Assembly: GCF_018408705.1 (NCBI RefSeq)
Contig: NZ_AP023420.1
Location: 1,364,001 to 1,428,000 of the forward strand
Direction: 5' to 3'
From: Pusillibacter faecalis
GTDB taxonomy: Bacteria > Bacillota > Clostridia > Oscillospirales > Oscillospiraceae
DNA length: 64,000 bases
A program made the translations under genes and the position numbers. This document shows positions 40,931-49,599 of the stretch, in pieces (the first letter of the stretch is position 1; every line of letters starts with the position of its first letter). The notes beneath the pieces are model-generated. The model was not told where the DNA came from. It searched no databases and saw nothing but the letters and a program-made list of their open reading frames with translations.

Positions 40931-42235
40931 GTGTTAGATATCCGTTTTGTCCGGGAGAATCCCGAGATCGTCAAGGAAAATATCAAGAAGAAGTTCCAGG
41001 ATGCCAAGCTGCCCCTGGTGGACGAGGTCATCGCGCTGGATGCCAAACGCCGCGCGGCGATTGCAGAGGCGGACCAGCTGCGCGCGGACCGCAACCGCCT
41101 GAGCAAGCAGGTAGGCATGCTGATGGGCCAGGCCAAAAAAGACCCCTCTAAGCTGGAGGAAGCCGAGGCTGTCAAGGCCCAAGTCAAGGAGCAAGCCGAC
41201 CGCCTGGCGGAGCTGGAGCGGCAGGAGGCGGAGCTGGAGGAACGGGTCCACCATCTCATGCTGGTGATCCCCAACATCATTGATCCCTCCGTGCCCATCG
41301 GCCCGGACGACTCCGCCAACGTGGAGGTGGAGCGCTTCGGGGAGGCCAAGGTTCCCGACTTCCCCATCCCCTATCACACGGAGATTATGGAGTCCTTCAA
41401 CGGCATTGATCTGGACGCCGCAGGCCGGGTCTCCGGCAATGGGTTCTACTATCTGCTGGGGGACATCGCCCGCCTCCACGAGGCGGTGCTGGCCTATGGC
41501 CGGGACTTCATGATTGACAAGGGGTTCACCTATTGTATTCCCCCCTTCATGATTCACGGCAACGTGGTGGAGGGCGTCATGAGCCAAACGGACATGGACG
41601 CCATGATGTACAAGATCGAGGGCGAGGACCTCTATCTGATCGGCACCAGCGAGCACTCCATGATCGGCCGTTTTATTGACCAGATTCTGCCAGCGGAGAG
41701 CCTGCCCCAGACCCTGACCTCCTACTCCCCCTGCTTCCGCAAGGAAAAGGGCGCCCACGGCATTGAGGAGCGGGGCGTGTACCGCATCCATCAGTTTGAA
41801 AAGCAGGAGATGATCGTGGTCTGCAAGCCCGAGGAGTCCAAAGACTGGTACGAAAAGCTCTGGCGCTACTCTGTGGAGCTGTTCCGCTCCCTGGACATCC
41901 CCGTGCGGCAGTTGGAGTGCTGCTCCGGCGACCTGGCGGACCTGAAGGTGAAGAGCTGTGATATCGAGGCCTGGAGTCCCCGGCAGCAGAAGTTCTTCGA
42001 GGTCTGCTCCTGCTCCAACCTGGGCGACGCCCAGGCCCGCCGCCTGCGCATCCGCTATAAAGACGAAAGCGGCAAGATGCAGCTGTGCCACACCCTCAAC
42101 AACACCTGTGTGGCCCCGCCCCGGATGCTGATCGCCTTCCTGGAGAACAATCTCCAGGCCGACGGAACGGTGTTGATTCCGGAGGTCCTGCGGCCCTACA
42201 TGGGCGGTAAGGAGAAGCTGACGCCTAAAAAGTAA
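40931..42235 (+). CDS. serS: Serine--tRNA ligase
   Basis: This 434-aa class II synthetase has an N-terminal tRNA-binding coiled-coil arm (about 28-100), motif 2 near 265 (F-R-K-E-K-G-A-H-G), and motif 3 at about 395 (N-T-C-V-A-P-P-R). A GTG start follows G-A-G-G-A-G-A. It charges tRNA-Ser and tRNA-Sec. The 68 bp before it are too short for a T-box leader. Confidence 0.95.
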   Translation: MLDIRFVRENPEIVKENIKKKFQDAKLPLVDEVIALDAKRRAAIAEADQLRADRNRLSKQVGMLMGQAKKDPSKLEEAEAVKAQVKEQADRLAELERQEAELEERVHHLMLVIPNIIDPSVPIGPDDSANVEVERFGEAKVPDFPIPYHTEIMESFNGIDLDAAGRVSGNGFYYLLGDIARLHEAVLAYGRDFMIDKGFTYCIPPFMIHGNVVEGVMSQTDMDAMMYKIEGEDLYLIGTSEHSMIGRFIDQILPAESLPQTLTSYSPCFRKEKGAHGIEERGVYRIHQFEKQEMIVVCKPEESKDWYEKLWRYSVELFRSLDIPVRQLECCSGDLADLKVKSCDIEAWSPRQQKFFEVCSCSNLGDAQARRLRIRYKDESGKMQLCHTLNNTCVAPPRMLIAFLENNLQADGTVLIPEVLRPYMGGKEKLTPKK

Positions 42236-42243
42236 TACAAAAA

Positions 42244-42266
42244 GTATTATCATTTAAAAATAATAC
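42244..42266 (+). terminator. AT-rich dyad after serS
   Basis: GTATTAT (42244-42250) pairs with ATAATAC (42260-42266), directly after the serS stop. It lacks GC pairs, so it is a weak terminator at best; it could be an operator. Confidence 0.35.
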
Positions 42267-42284
42267 CAATATAACCCCCGTCCC

Positions 42285-42367
42285 CAGCATTAGGAACGGT
42301 GCGTGTATCCAGAAACGATCTCTTCACGGCCTGTGATCGGCCTGCGCCGCAGCGGATACCAATGCTG
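42285..42367 (+). ncRNA. Candidate structured 5' leader of mscL
   Basis: Four nested pairings can be drawn: CAGCATT/AATGCTG (42285-42291 with 42361-42367), GTATCC/GGATAC (42305-42310 with 42354-42359), and inside them CGATC/GATCG (42316-42320 with 42335-42339) and CTGCG/CGCAG (42342-42346 with 42348-42352). This gives a closed stem with an inner multi-branch junction, a riboswitch-like shape. It does not match any riboswitch consensus I can recall. Confidence 0.4.
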
Positions 42368-42431
42368 AGCCAGCCCCGTCCTGTGGGTCATCTCTTGCTT
42401 TGATCAATTCACATAGAAAGGAAGCCTGTTT

Positions 42432-42839
42432 ATGTCGAAAACCACCGGCTTGATCGCCGAATTCAAGCAATTCATTGCCCGGGGAAATGTGATGGACATG
42501 GCAGTAGGCGTCATCGTGGGCGGCGCCTTCAAGGCCATCGCGGACTCCCTGGTGAATGATATCATCAACCCCATTCTGGGAATCTTTGCCGGCGGAAACG
42601 AGAGCCTCTCCGCTCTGGCCATTCATCTCCCCGGCGGTGGAGACCTGCTGATCGGCAGCTTCCTCAACGCGGTTTTGAATTTCCTCATCATGGCGTTTGT
42701 CGTCTTCTGTCTGGTCAAAAGCATCAACAAATTCCACCGGAAAAAGGAGAAGGCCGCGCCTCCTCCGGCGCCTCCGGAGCCCTCTGCTGAGGAACGGCTG
42801 CTGACGGAAATCCGGGACCTCTTGAAGGAGCGGGGCTGA
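42432..42839 (+). CDS. mscL: Large-conductance mechanosensitive channel MscL
   Basis: This 135-aa protein has an N-terminal amphipathic helix (F-K-Q-F-I-A-R-G-N-V), TM1 with M-A-V-G-V-I-V-G-G-A-F, a short loop, TM2 near 70-95 (F-L-I-M-A-F-V-V-F) and a charged cytoplasmic helix bundle with an R-K-K-E-K segment. It opens on membrane tension to release solutes on osmotic downshock. A-A-A-G-G-A-A precedes ATG 42432. A possible structured leader lies upstream. The stop overlaps the rsmG start by one base. Confidence 0.95.
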   Translation: MSKTTGLIAEFKQFIARGNVMDMAVGVIVGGAFKAIADSLVNDIINPILGIFAGGNESLSALAIHLPGGGDLLIGSFLNAVLNFLIMAFVVFCLVKSINKFHRKKEKAAPPPAPPEPSAEERLLTEIRDLLKERG

Positions 42840-43534
42840 TGGAGGAGCTTTTGCGCCAGGGCCTGACGGCCCTGGGCCTGCCGCCGGAGAGCGCACCTGA
42901 TCTTGCCCGGTACGGCGAAATGCTGCGGGAAAAAAATCGGGTGATGAACCTGACCGCCATCGAAGACCCGGCGGAGATTGCCGCGCTGCACTTTCTGGAC
43001 AGCGCCGCTCTGCTGACCTTGGCGGATTTCCGGAACAAGCGCGTTGCGGATGTGGGCACCGGCGCAGGCTTTCCGGGGCTTCCCCTGCGGATTCTGGAGC
43101 CCTCCCTCAGCCTGACCCTGCTGGACGCTCAGAATAAACGGGTGGAGTTTTTAAAGGAGGTCTGCGCTGCTCTGGGTCTTTCAGATGTCACATGCGTCCA
43201 CGCCAGGGCCGAGGAGTTCGCCGCGGACCACCGAGAGGGCTTTGATCTCGTGGTATCCCGGGCCGTCGCCAATCTGCGGCTGCTCGCGGAGCTGTGCCTG
43301 CCTCTGGTGAAGGAGGGCGGGCGCTTTCTGGCCATGAAATCTGTGGACAGCGATCAGGAGCTGGCAGAGTCCCGGCACGCCATTGAGACCTTGGGCGGGG
43401 CCGTGGAAACAGCCTCTTCGTATGTCATTCCAGGCACCGAGATTCGTCACCGGGTAATTTTTATAAAAAAACTGCGGAAAACCGACAAAAAATACCCAAG
43501 AACATTTGCAAAAATTAAGAAACATCCGTTATAA
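42839..43534 (+). CDS. rsmG: 16S rRNA (guanine-N7)-methyltransferase RsmG (GidB)
   Basis: This 231-aa SAM-dependent methyltransferase has motif I V-G-T-G-A-G-F-P-G near 72-80, I-E-D-P-A-E-I-A near 40 (N-L-T-A-I upstream), and V-S-R-A-V-A-N-L near 138. It makes m7G527 in 16S rRNA; loss gives low-level streptomycin resistance in other bacteria. In many Firmicutes rsmG lies near parA/parB, as here. The C-terminus is a basic tail (K-K-Y-P-R). Confidence 0.93.
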   Translation: MEELLRQGLTALGLPPESAPDLARYGEMLREKNRVMNLTAIEDPAEIAALHFLDSAALLTLADFRNKRVADVGTGAGFPGLPLRILEPSLSLTLLDAQNKRVEFLKEVCAALGLSDVTCVHARAEEFAADHREGFDLVVSRAVANLRLLAELCLPLVKEGGRFLAMKSVDSDQELAESRHAIETLGGAVETASSYVIPGTEIRHRVIFIKKLRKTDKKYPRTFAKIKKHPL

Positions 43535-43535
43535 T
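43506..43535 (+). promoter_or_regulatory. Promoter of the minD-like/mgsA-like unit
   Basis: TTGCAA (43506-43511), 18-bp spacer, TATAAT (43530-43535), overlapping the rsmG stop codon. Confidence 0.6.
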
Positions 43536-43572
43536 GATCTAGTAAACACATTTGGCTGGAGGAATGTCACTG

Positions 43573-44319
43573 ATGGGACAGTGTATCGCCGTGGTGTCCG
43601 GCAAGGGCGGCACCGGAAAAACCTCCTTTACCGCCGGCGTGGGCGCGGCACTGGCTCTGTCCGGCCTGCGGGTGCTGTGCGTGGACTGCGACATCGGCCT
43701 GCGGAACCTGGATATTGCCCTGGGCCTTTCCGACGCGGCTCTGATGGATTTTTCCGACGTGGCCCAACAGCGCTGCACCCTGGAAAGGGCGGTGGTGTCC
43801 CACCCCCAGCTGGCAAAGCTCTCCTTGCTGACGGCTCCGATCCGCCAGCGGGGGCAGCCTGTGACCGGGGAACAGATGGCATCCCTTCTGCGCGCCGTCC
43901 GGATACAATACGACTTCTGCCTGCTGGACGCCCCAGCGGGCCTGGGCGATGGCTTTTTGCTGGCAACCGCCGCCGCGGACCGCTGCGTGGTAGTTACCAC
44001 AGCGGATGCCTCCTCCCTGCGGGATGCCCAGCACACGGTGATGGAGCTGGGCCGCTTTGGTCCAGGAAAGCTCCATCTGGTGGTCAACCGGGTCCGGAAA
44101 AAGCTGCTGCGCAGTATGCACGCCACTATTGACGACGCTATGGACAAGGCAGGTCTGCCGCTTCTTGGCGTTGTGCCGGAGGACGACGCTCTGCCGCTGG
44201 CCCTCAACCGGGGCTCGCCCATTCTCCTCTCGGCGCCGGCCAGTCCCGCGTCCTCCGCCTATCGAAATATCGCAACCCGTCTGCGGGGCGGCAAAGCCCC
44301 CCTGCTGCGAATCAAATAA
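43573..44319 (+). CDS. MinD-like ATPase without C-terminal membrane helix
   Basis: This 248-aa ParA/MinD ATPase has deviant Walker A S-G-K-G-G-T-G-K-T, switch D-C-D-I-G-L-R-N-L-D and Walker B L-L-D-A-P-A-G. The D-I-G-L-R-N motif is typical of MinD. The protein ends R-L-R-G-G-K-A-P-L-L-R-I-K, right where MinD normally continues into an amphipathic membrane-targeting helix, so that helix is missing. No minC or minE is present nearby. Start choice is uncertain: ATG 43573 is 10 bases after GGAGG, while ATG 43564 is too close. In many Clostridia minD lies between mrdA and mgsA, which supports the MinD ancestry. Confidence 0.78.
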   Translation: MGQCIAVVSGKGGTGKTSFTAGVGAALALSGLRVLCVDCDIGLRNLDIALGLSDAALMDFSDVAQQRCTLERAVVSHPQLAKLSLLTAPIRQRGQPVTGEQMASLLRAVRIQYDFCLLDAPAGLGDGFLLATAAADRCVVVTTADASSLRDAQHTVMELGRFGPGKLHLVVNRVRKKLLRSMHATIDDAMDKAGLPLLGVVPEDDALPLALNRGSPILLSAPASPASSAYRNIATRLRGGKAPLLRIK

Positions 44320-44335
44320 AGAAAGGAGCGCCACG

Positions 44336-44749
44336 ATGAATATTGCTCTCATGTCTCACGACAACAAGAAGGAACTCATGGTCCAATTCTGTACGGCCTA
44401 TGCGGGCATCCTCTCCAAGCATCATATCTACGCCACCAACACCACCGGCCACATGGTTGCCGACGCCACCGGCCTCAAGGTCCACTGCTTTTTGACTTAT
44501 GCCCACGGCGGCAGCCAGCAGATCGGCGCCCGGATTGCCTACAATGAGTTTGACCTGGTGATCTTCTTCAATGATCCCAGCCGGGAGGACATGGCCGGAG
44601 ACATCTCCTATATCTCCCGGCTGTGTGACCAGAATAACATCCCCTTTGCCAGCAACATCGCAACCGCCGAGATGCTGGTGCTGGGTCTGGCCCGGGGCGA
44701 TCTGGACTGGCGGTGCATTGTCAATCCCTCCACCCGGCCCATTGCCTGA
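44336..44749 (+). CDS. Methylglyoxal synthase-like protein with altered active site
   Basis: This 137-aa protein aligns without gaps over its first 60 residues with B. subtilis MgsA as I recall it: I-A-L, then H8-D9, M-V-Q-F, Y-A-T, T-T-G, A-T-G-L, Q-Q-I-G-A. However, the catalytic Asp in G-G-D-Q-Q is Ser60 here (G-G-S-Q-Q), the phosphate-loop Gly is Asn35, and the P-H-x-P-D segment with the active-site His is replaced by M-A-G-D. MgsA makes methylglyoxal from dihydroxyacetone phosphate; with these changes that activity is doubtful. A role as allosteric binder or another lyase is possible. GAAAGGAG precedes ATG 44336. Confidence 0.75.
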   Translation: MNIALMSHDNKKELMVQFCTAYAGILSKHHIYATNTTGHMVADATGLKVHCFLTYAHGGSQQIGARIAYNEFDLVIFFNDPSREDMAGDISYISRLCDQNNIPFASNIATAEMLVLGLARGDLDWRCIVNPSTRPIA

Positions 44750-44758
44750 GCTCCCCCC

Positions 44759-44784
44759 AACGCCGTCTCAGGACGGCGTTTTCC
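44759..44784 (+). terminator. Terminator after the mgsA-like gene
   Basis: CGCCGTC (44761-44767) pairs with GACGGCG (44772-44778) around TCAG and is followed by TTTT. Confidence 0.75.
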
Positions 44785-44846
44785 AACGAACCGACCCCAT
44801 CAGCCCCGCATCGCGGCGACTACACAAGATAGAAGGAGCAACCACC

Positions 44847-46205
44847 ATGGCTACGATGACCCCCCGGACTCTGTCCGGCTTTATGGAGCTGCTGCCAAAA
44901 CCCCAGCAGCAAATGGAACGGATGATGGAAATTCTGCGGCGCACTTACGCCCTGTATGGCTTCACCCCGCTGGACACCCCGGTGATTGAGGCTGCGGAGG
45001 TGCTCCTGGCCAAGGGCGGCGGCGAGACGGAAAAGCAGATTTACCGCTTCCAAAAGGGCGACGCGGACCTAGCTCTGCGCTTTGACTTGACGGTGCCCCT
45101 GGCCAAATATGTGGCCCTGCACTACAACGACCTCTCCTTCCCCTTCCGCCGGTATCAGATCGGCAAGGTTTACCGGGGAGAACGGGCCCAGCGGGGCCGC
45201 TTCCGGGAATTCTACCAGGCCGACATTGACATCATCGGGGACGGCAGACTTTCCATCACCAACGAGGCGGAGATTCCCGCCATCATTTACAAGACCTTTT
45301 CCACCTTGGGTCTCAGGCGCTTTCAAATTCGGGTCAATAATCGCAAGATCCTCAACGGCTTTTACGCCATGCTGGGTCTTACGGAGAAATCCGGAGACGT
45401 GATGCGCACGGTGGACAAGCTGGACAAAATCGGCCCGGAGAAGGTAAAGTCCATCCTGGTGGAGGACGTGGGGGTGAGCCCCGCCGCCGCAGACGAGGTC
45501 CTCTCCTTCATCGCCATCGGCGGGGGAAACCAGGCCGTGCTGGCAGCGCTGGAGGGCTATCAGAGCCGCAGCGCCGTGTTCGACGAGGGCCTGGAGGAAT
45601 TGCGGACTGTGGTAAAGTACCTCTCCGCCTTCGGCGTACCGGAGGAAAACTTTGCCGTGGACCTGACCATTGCCCGGGGCTTGGACTACTACACCGGCAC
45701 CGTCTACGAGACCACCCTTCTAGACCATCCAGAGATCGGTTCCGTGTGTTCCGGCGGCCGGTATGATAACTTAGCGGAATATTATACAGAAAAACAACTC
45801 CCCGGCGTAGGGATTTCCATCGGCCTAACCCGGCTCTTCTATGTTTTGGGGGAGCAGGGGCTTTTGAACCCGGACCTCCCCACCGCCCCGGCGGACGTGC
45901 TGATCCTGCCCATGACGGAGGACCTCTCCGCCGCCATTGCCCTGGCCACACAGCTGCGGGAAAACGGCATCCGGACCCAGCTCCACTGCGAGGAGAAGAA
46001 GTTCAAGCAGAAGATCAGCTACGCCGACAAGCTGGGCATCCCCTATGTGATCTTTCTGGGAGAGGACGAGATCGCGGGCGGCGTGGTGGCCTGCAAGGAC
46101 ATGGCCACCGGCGAACAGACCAAGCTGGAACCCGCCGCCACGATATACCGCATCAAAGCAGGCTTGGCAGAACGGGAAACAGGCACTGTGATTTTAGAAA
46201 AATAA
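44847..46205 (+). CDS. hisS: Histidine--tRNA ligase
   Basis: This 452-aa class II synthetase has an N-terminal P-R-T-L-S-G-F-M-E-L-L-P, motif 2 with V-Y-R-G-E-R-A-Q-R-G-R-F-R-E-F-Y-Q, the His-specific A-R-G-L-D-Y-Y-T-G, motif 3 G-I-S-I-G-L-T-R-L, and a C-terminal anticodon domain (about 345-452). The start P-R-T-x-S-G-F differs from the K-G-T-x-D form of E. coli HisS and fits the other bacterial branch. No hisZ or his biosynthesis genes are near. AGAAGGAG precedes ATG 44847. Confidence 0.93.
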   Translation: MATMTPRTLSGFMELLPKPQQQMERMMEILRRTYALYGFTPLDTPVIEAAEVLLAKGGGETEKQIYRFQKGDADLALRFDLTVPLAKYVALHYNDLSFPFRRYQIGKVYRGERAQRGRFREFYQADIDIIGDGRLSITNEAEIPAIIYKTFSTLGLRRFQIRVNNRKILNGFYAMLGLTEKSGDVMRTVDKLDKIGPEKVKSILVEDVGVSPAAADEVLSFIAIGGGNQAVLAALEGYQSRSAVFDEGLEELRTVVKYLSAFGVPEENFAVDLTIARGLDYYTGTVYETTLLDHPEIGSVCSGGRYDNLAEYYTEKQLPGVGISIGLTRLFYVLGEQGLLNPDLPTAPADVLILPMTEDLSAAIALATQLRENGIRTQLHCEEKKFKQKISYADKLGIPYVIFLGEDEIAGGVVACKDMATGEQTKLEPAATIYRIKAGLAERETGTVILEK

Positions 46206-46254
46206 GCAACGTTTTGTAATATTAATTGGATAAAATACAAATAGGAGCGATTTT

Positions 46255-47520
46255 ATGAGAAGCGTTCGCATCTCAGCATGGGTGCTTGCCATGCTTTTGA
46301 CCTGTTCTCCGCTCTCCGCACTGGCAGTGGAAACGGACCTGCTGCCCGCCCGCCGGGCAGCTCCTGATTTTTCCGACACCGCCGGCACAGCATATGAGGA
46401 GGCTGCGTCTGTGGTCTATGAGGCCGGCGTGATGAACGGCTTCACGGTCTCCCGCTTCGCTCCGGAGGAGCCGCTGATGCCAGAACAGCTGGCGGCAGTA
46501 TGTGCCCGGCTGTACGATCTGCTTACCGGCGGCAGCGGAGCCTTCCCCGCCCCGGCAGAAGACGAGGCCTGGTACGATCCCTACTACCGCTTTCTGGAAG
46601 AAGCCTTGGATAATCAGGGGGAATCGGGGTCCGCGGATGATGCGGAAGGCAGCGGACCGGTTGTCGGAACAGAGGAAATGAAAGCCCTCCCATGGAATCT
46701 GCACCCCGGCAAGTATCCGGTCCTTCGGTGGATGCTCGCCGCCTATTTGGACCAGACGCTGGAGGCCGCCGGCGTCACGCTGCCGCAGCGGAACGACATC
46801 TCCGTTCTGCCCGACGCGGCTGGTCAGGACGGCGCATCTATTCTGCGGCTCTGCCGGGCGGGAATCTTCACTGGCACCGACCCATACGGCACCTTCCGGC
46901 AAAACGACGTGGTGACGCGGGGAGAGGCAGCGGTCATTCTGGCCCGGGTTCTGAGGCCCGCCCTGCGGGAGAGCTACTCCATTCTGCCCTTTGACCTGTG
47001 CGCGGATGTGCTGGGTGTAGACGGTAAGTCCCCGGCCCTGACCGTGGAAGGAGAGACCATCACGATGGAGCAGTTCGCTCAGGAGCTGTGTCTGGCCCTG
47101 CGGCAAAACGCTTTGGAATCCCCGGACGCCCCGGAGCCGGAGACAGCTCTGGCCGCCGCTGTGGAGGAAATCCAAGAGGATGTGGCAATTGACCGCCTTG
47201 CAGCGAAGCACCATCTGCTCATGAGCGAGCGGAAAATCAGTGACACTTACGGCTCCATTCCCGCCGGTTATCAAGGCGTCACCCGGGAGGGATGGCTGTG
47301 GGAATACGGCCACAGCCTGCTTCATCAAGAGCTCTTTCTTCTCTACCAGGCCCAGAGCGGACCTGCCGTCTCCGATGGAGAAACCCAGGGAGAGCTTCTG
47401 TTCGATGCGGCTTTAGACGCTGCCCGGCCGAAGGATGCCTCCCTTAGCCCGATCCTGACGGAAATGGATTGGGACGCCGTCCTGGAGCGGCTTCTCTCCT
47501 CCCCCTTCCGGGCATTGTGA
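46255..47520 (+). CDS. Exported SLH-like protein with foldase-type C-terminal region
   Basis: This 421-aa protein has a signal peptide (about 1-25, A-L-A end) and two SLH-like units: about 36-95 (F-S-D-T, G-V-M-N-G, F-A-P-E-E, M-P-E-Q) and about 185-240 (G-I-F-T-G-T-D, F-R-Q-N-D-V-V-T-R-G-E-A). The region from about 258 has L-T-V-E-G-E-T-I-T-M-E-Q-F and long helices like the SurA/PrsA N-terminal chaperone fold, without a PPIase domain. It is probably wall-attached and may help fold exported proteins. The ribosome site is AT-A-G-G-A-G. It is not matched to a named family. Confidence 0.6.
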   Translation: MRSVRISAWVLAMLLTCSPLSALAVETDLLPARRAAPDFSDTAGTAYEEAASVVYEAGVMNGFTVSRFAPEEPLMPEQLAAVCARLYDLLTGGSGAFPAPAEDEAWYDPYYRFLEEALDNQGESGSADDAEGSGPVVGTEEMKALPWNLHPGKYPVLRWMLAAYLDQTLEAAGVTLPQRNDISVLPDAAGQDGASILRLCRAGIFTGTDPYGTFRQNDVVTRGEAAVILARVLRPALRESYSILPFDLCADVLGVDGKSPALTVEGETITMEQFAQELCLALRQNALESPDAPEPETALAAAVEEIQEDVAIDRLAAKHHLLMSERKISDTYGSIPAGYQGVTREGWLWEYGHSLLHQELFLLYQAQSGPAVSDGETQGELLFDAALDAARPKDASLSPILTEMDWDAVLERLLSSPFRAL

Positions 47521-47644
47521 GGCGGAAGCCGCGGCAAACCGCCGCGAGCGTGCGCGGCGGACCATGCCATCCCTGAAAGATTCATCGCCCTGCCGCCTGG
47601 AGTGCAGCGCGGCAAAACCCAGATACAGAAAGGACGCAATCATC

Positions 47645-49420
47645 ATGATGCAGAATCGAACCCACACCTGCGGAGAGCTGCGGCTCTCCGACGCCGGGAA
47701 GCAGGTAAAAATCTGCGGCTGGCTGGAGAATGTCCGGGAGGTCGGCAGCGAACTGGCCTTCGCCGTGATCCGGGATTTTTACGGAACGACTCAGGTGGTG
47801 GCGGAGACCGCCCAGCAGGTGGCCCAGCTGAAATCCATCACCAAGGAATCCACCGTCTCGGTGGAGGGCACCGTCCGGGAGCGGGACAGCAAAAATCCAA
47901 AGCTCCCCACCGGTGAGGTGGAGATCCTCCCCACCCGTGTGGAGGTGCTGGGCCGCTGCCAGCACACGGAGCTCCCCTTCCCTGTCAACCGCAGCCGGGA
48001 GGCGGATGAGGCTGCACGGCTGAAATACCGCTACCTGGATCTGCGGAATCCGGAGGTCAAAGATAATATCGTCCTGCGCTGTCAGGTGGTGGCCGCCCTG
48101 CGGCAGGCCATGACGGACCACGGCTTCCTGGAGATCACCACCCCCATCCTCACCGCCTCCTCACCAGAAGGCGCCCGGGACTACCTGGTGCCTGCCCGGA
48201 ACCATCCTGGCAAATTCTACGCCCTGCCTCAGGCGCCTCAGCAGTTCAAGCAGCTGCTGATGACCTCCGGCTTTGACCGCTATTTCCAGATCGCCCCCTG
48301 CTTCCGGGACGAAGACGCCCGGGCAGACCGCTCTCCCGGTGAGTTCTACCAGCTAGACATGGAGATGGCCTTTGCCTCCCAGGATGATGTGTTCGCCGTG
48401 TTGGAGGACGTGCTGCCCCCCATCTTTGCCAAGTATGGCAAATACAACCGGGCCAGCTCCGCCCCCTTCCTGCGCATCCCCTATACCGAGGCCATGGAGA
48501 AGTACGGTTCCGACAAACCGGACCTGCGAATCGACCTGACGGTTCAGGACGTAACCGAGACCTTCAGCGGCTGCGGCTTCGGGCCCTTTGAGGGCAGCCG
48601 GGTCAAGGCCGTGGTAGTCAGCGATTTCCACGAGACCCGGAAATTCATCGACAAGACCCTGGCGGACGTGGAGGTGGTCTCCGGCTCCAAGCCCTATTGG
48701 TTCCGCCTGGACGAAAACGGCGAAATCGTAGGCGGTATCGCTAAGTTCGTCGCTCCCATGAAGGACGCCGTGGTTTCCTCCCTGGGACTGAAGGCCAATG
48801 ATTTCGTGGCCCTCTCCGCCGGCAAGCTGACCCAGGCTCAAAAGACCGCCGGTGTGCTGGTGAAAACCCTGGGCGCCGCCGTTCCCGGCCACATGGACCG
48901 TGAGCAGTACAGCTTCTGCTGGATTGTGGACTTCCCCATGTACGAGATCGGAGAGGAGTCCGGAGAGCTGGAGTTTTGCCATAACCCCTTCTCCATGCCC
49001 TCCGGCGGTTTGGAGATTCTGCTGAAGGCGGAACGGGGCGAGATTGACCCCCTCTCCATCACCGCCGACCAGTACGACCTGGTGTGCAACGGCGTGGAGC
49101 TCTCCTCCGGCGCAGTACGGAATCACGACCCGGAGATCATGATCAAGGCCTTTGAGATGGTGCGTCTTGGCGAAGAGGACGTGAAGGCCAAATTCCCCGC
49201 TATGTACAACGCCTTCACCTATGGCGCGCCGCCTCACGCAGGCATTGCCCCGGGCGTGGACCGGATGGTGATGCTGCTGGCCGGTGAGGACTCCATCCGG
49301 GAGATCATCCCCTTCCCCATGAACAAAAACGCCATGGATGTGATGATGGGCGCTCCCAGTGAAGTCACCCAGAAACAGCTGGACGAGCTGCATATCGCTC
49401 TGGTGAAAACCGAGGAATAA
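47645..49420 (+). CDS. aspS: Aspartate--tRNA ligase
   Basis: This 591-aa class II synthetase has an OB-fold anticodon domain (about 1-110), motif 2 with F-R-D-E-D-A-R-A-D-R, the bacterial GAD insert domain (about 290-420), and motif 3 G-V-D-R-M-V-M-L. The size is typical of bacterial-type AspRS. ATG 47645 is preceded by A-A-A-G-G-A; a second ATG follows directly. Whether it is discriminating for tRNA-Asp only or also charges tRNA-Asn is not clear from eye reading; gatCAB is not in the window. A GC-rich stem-loop without T run (47539-47560) lies upstream. Confidence 0.95.
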   Translation: MMQNRTHTCGELRLSDAGKQVKICGWLENVREVGSELAFAVIRDFYGTTQVVAETAQQVAQLKSITKESTVSVEGTVRERDSKNPKLPTGEVEILPTRVEVLGRCQHTELPFPVNRSREADEAARLKYRYLDLRNPEVKDNIVLRCQVVAALRQAMTDHGFLEITTPILTASSPEGARDYLVPARNHPGKFYALPQAPQQFKQLLMTSGFDRYFQIAPCFRDEDARADRSPGEFYQLDMEMAFASQDDVFAVLEDVLPPIFAKYGKYNRASSAPFLRIPYTEAMEKYGSDKPDLRIDLTVQDVTETFSGCGFGPFEGSRVKAVVVSDFHETRKFIDKTLADVEVVSGSKPYWFRLDENGEIVGGIAKFVAPMKDAVVSSLGLKANDFVALSAGKLTQAQKTAGVLVKTLGAAVPGHMDREQYSFCWIVDFPMYEIGEESGELEFCHNPFSMPSGGLEILLKAERGEIDPLSITADQYDLVCNGVELSSGAVRNHDPEIMIKAFEMVRLGEEDVKAKFPAMYNAFTYGAPPHAGIAPGVDRMVMLLAGEDSIREIIPFPMNKNAMDVMMGAPSEVTQKQLDELHIALVKTEE

Positions 49421-49425
49421 ACTTG

Positions 49426-49453
49426 AAAGACCGGCCTTTCGGCCGGTCTTTTT
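49426..49453 (+). terminator. aspS terminator
   Basis: AAGACCGGCC pairs with GGCCGGTCTT around TTTC, followed by TTTTTG. Confidence 0.88.
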
Positions 49454-49599
49454 GCTGCCAGGCACCGGCAGCAAAAAAAGTATGGGGCGTTCCCGCTGCG
49501 CTCTTGGCGGGAAAATCCCCACCCACGCGCCTTTGAGTCACGATCTCCAAAGCGGCGCAAAGAGGCTCCCCACTTCAGGATAAAAATTTTATTTATTTA

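Noticed and set aside
47539..47560. GC-rich stem-loop before aspS as terminator or riboswitch
   Set aside because: No T run and no further pairing; possibly chance in GC-rich DNA.
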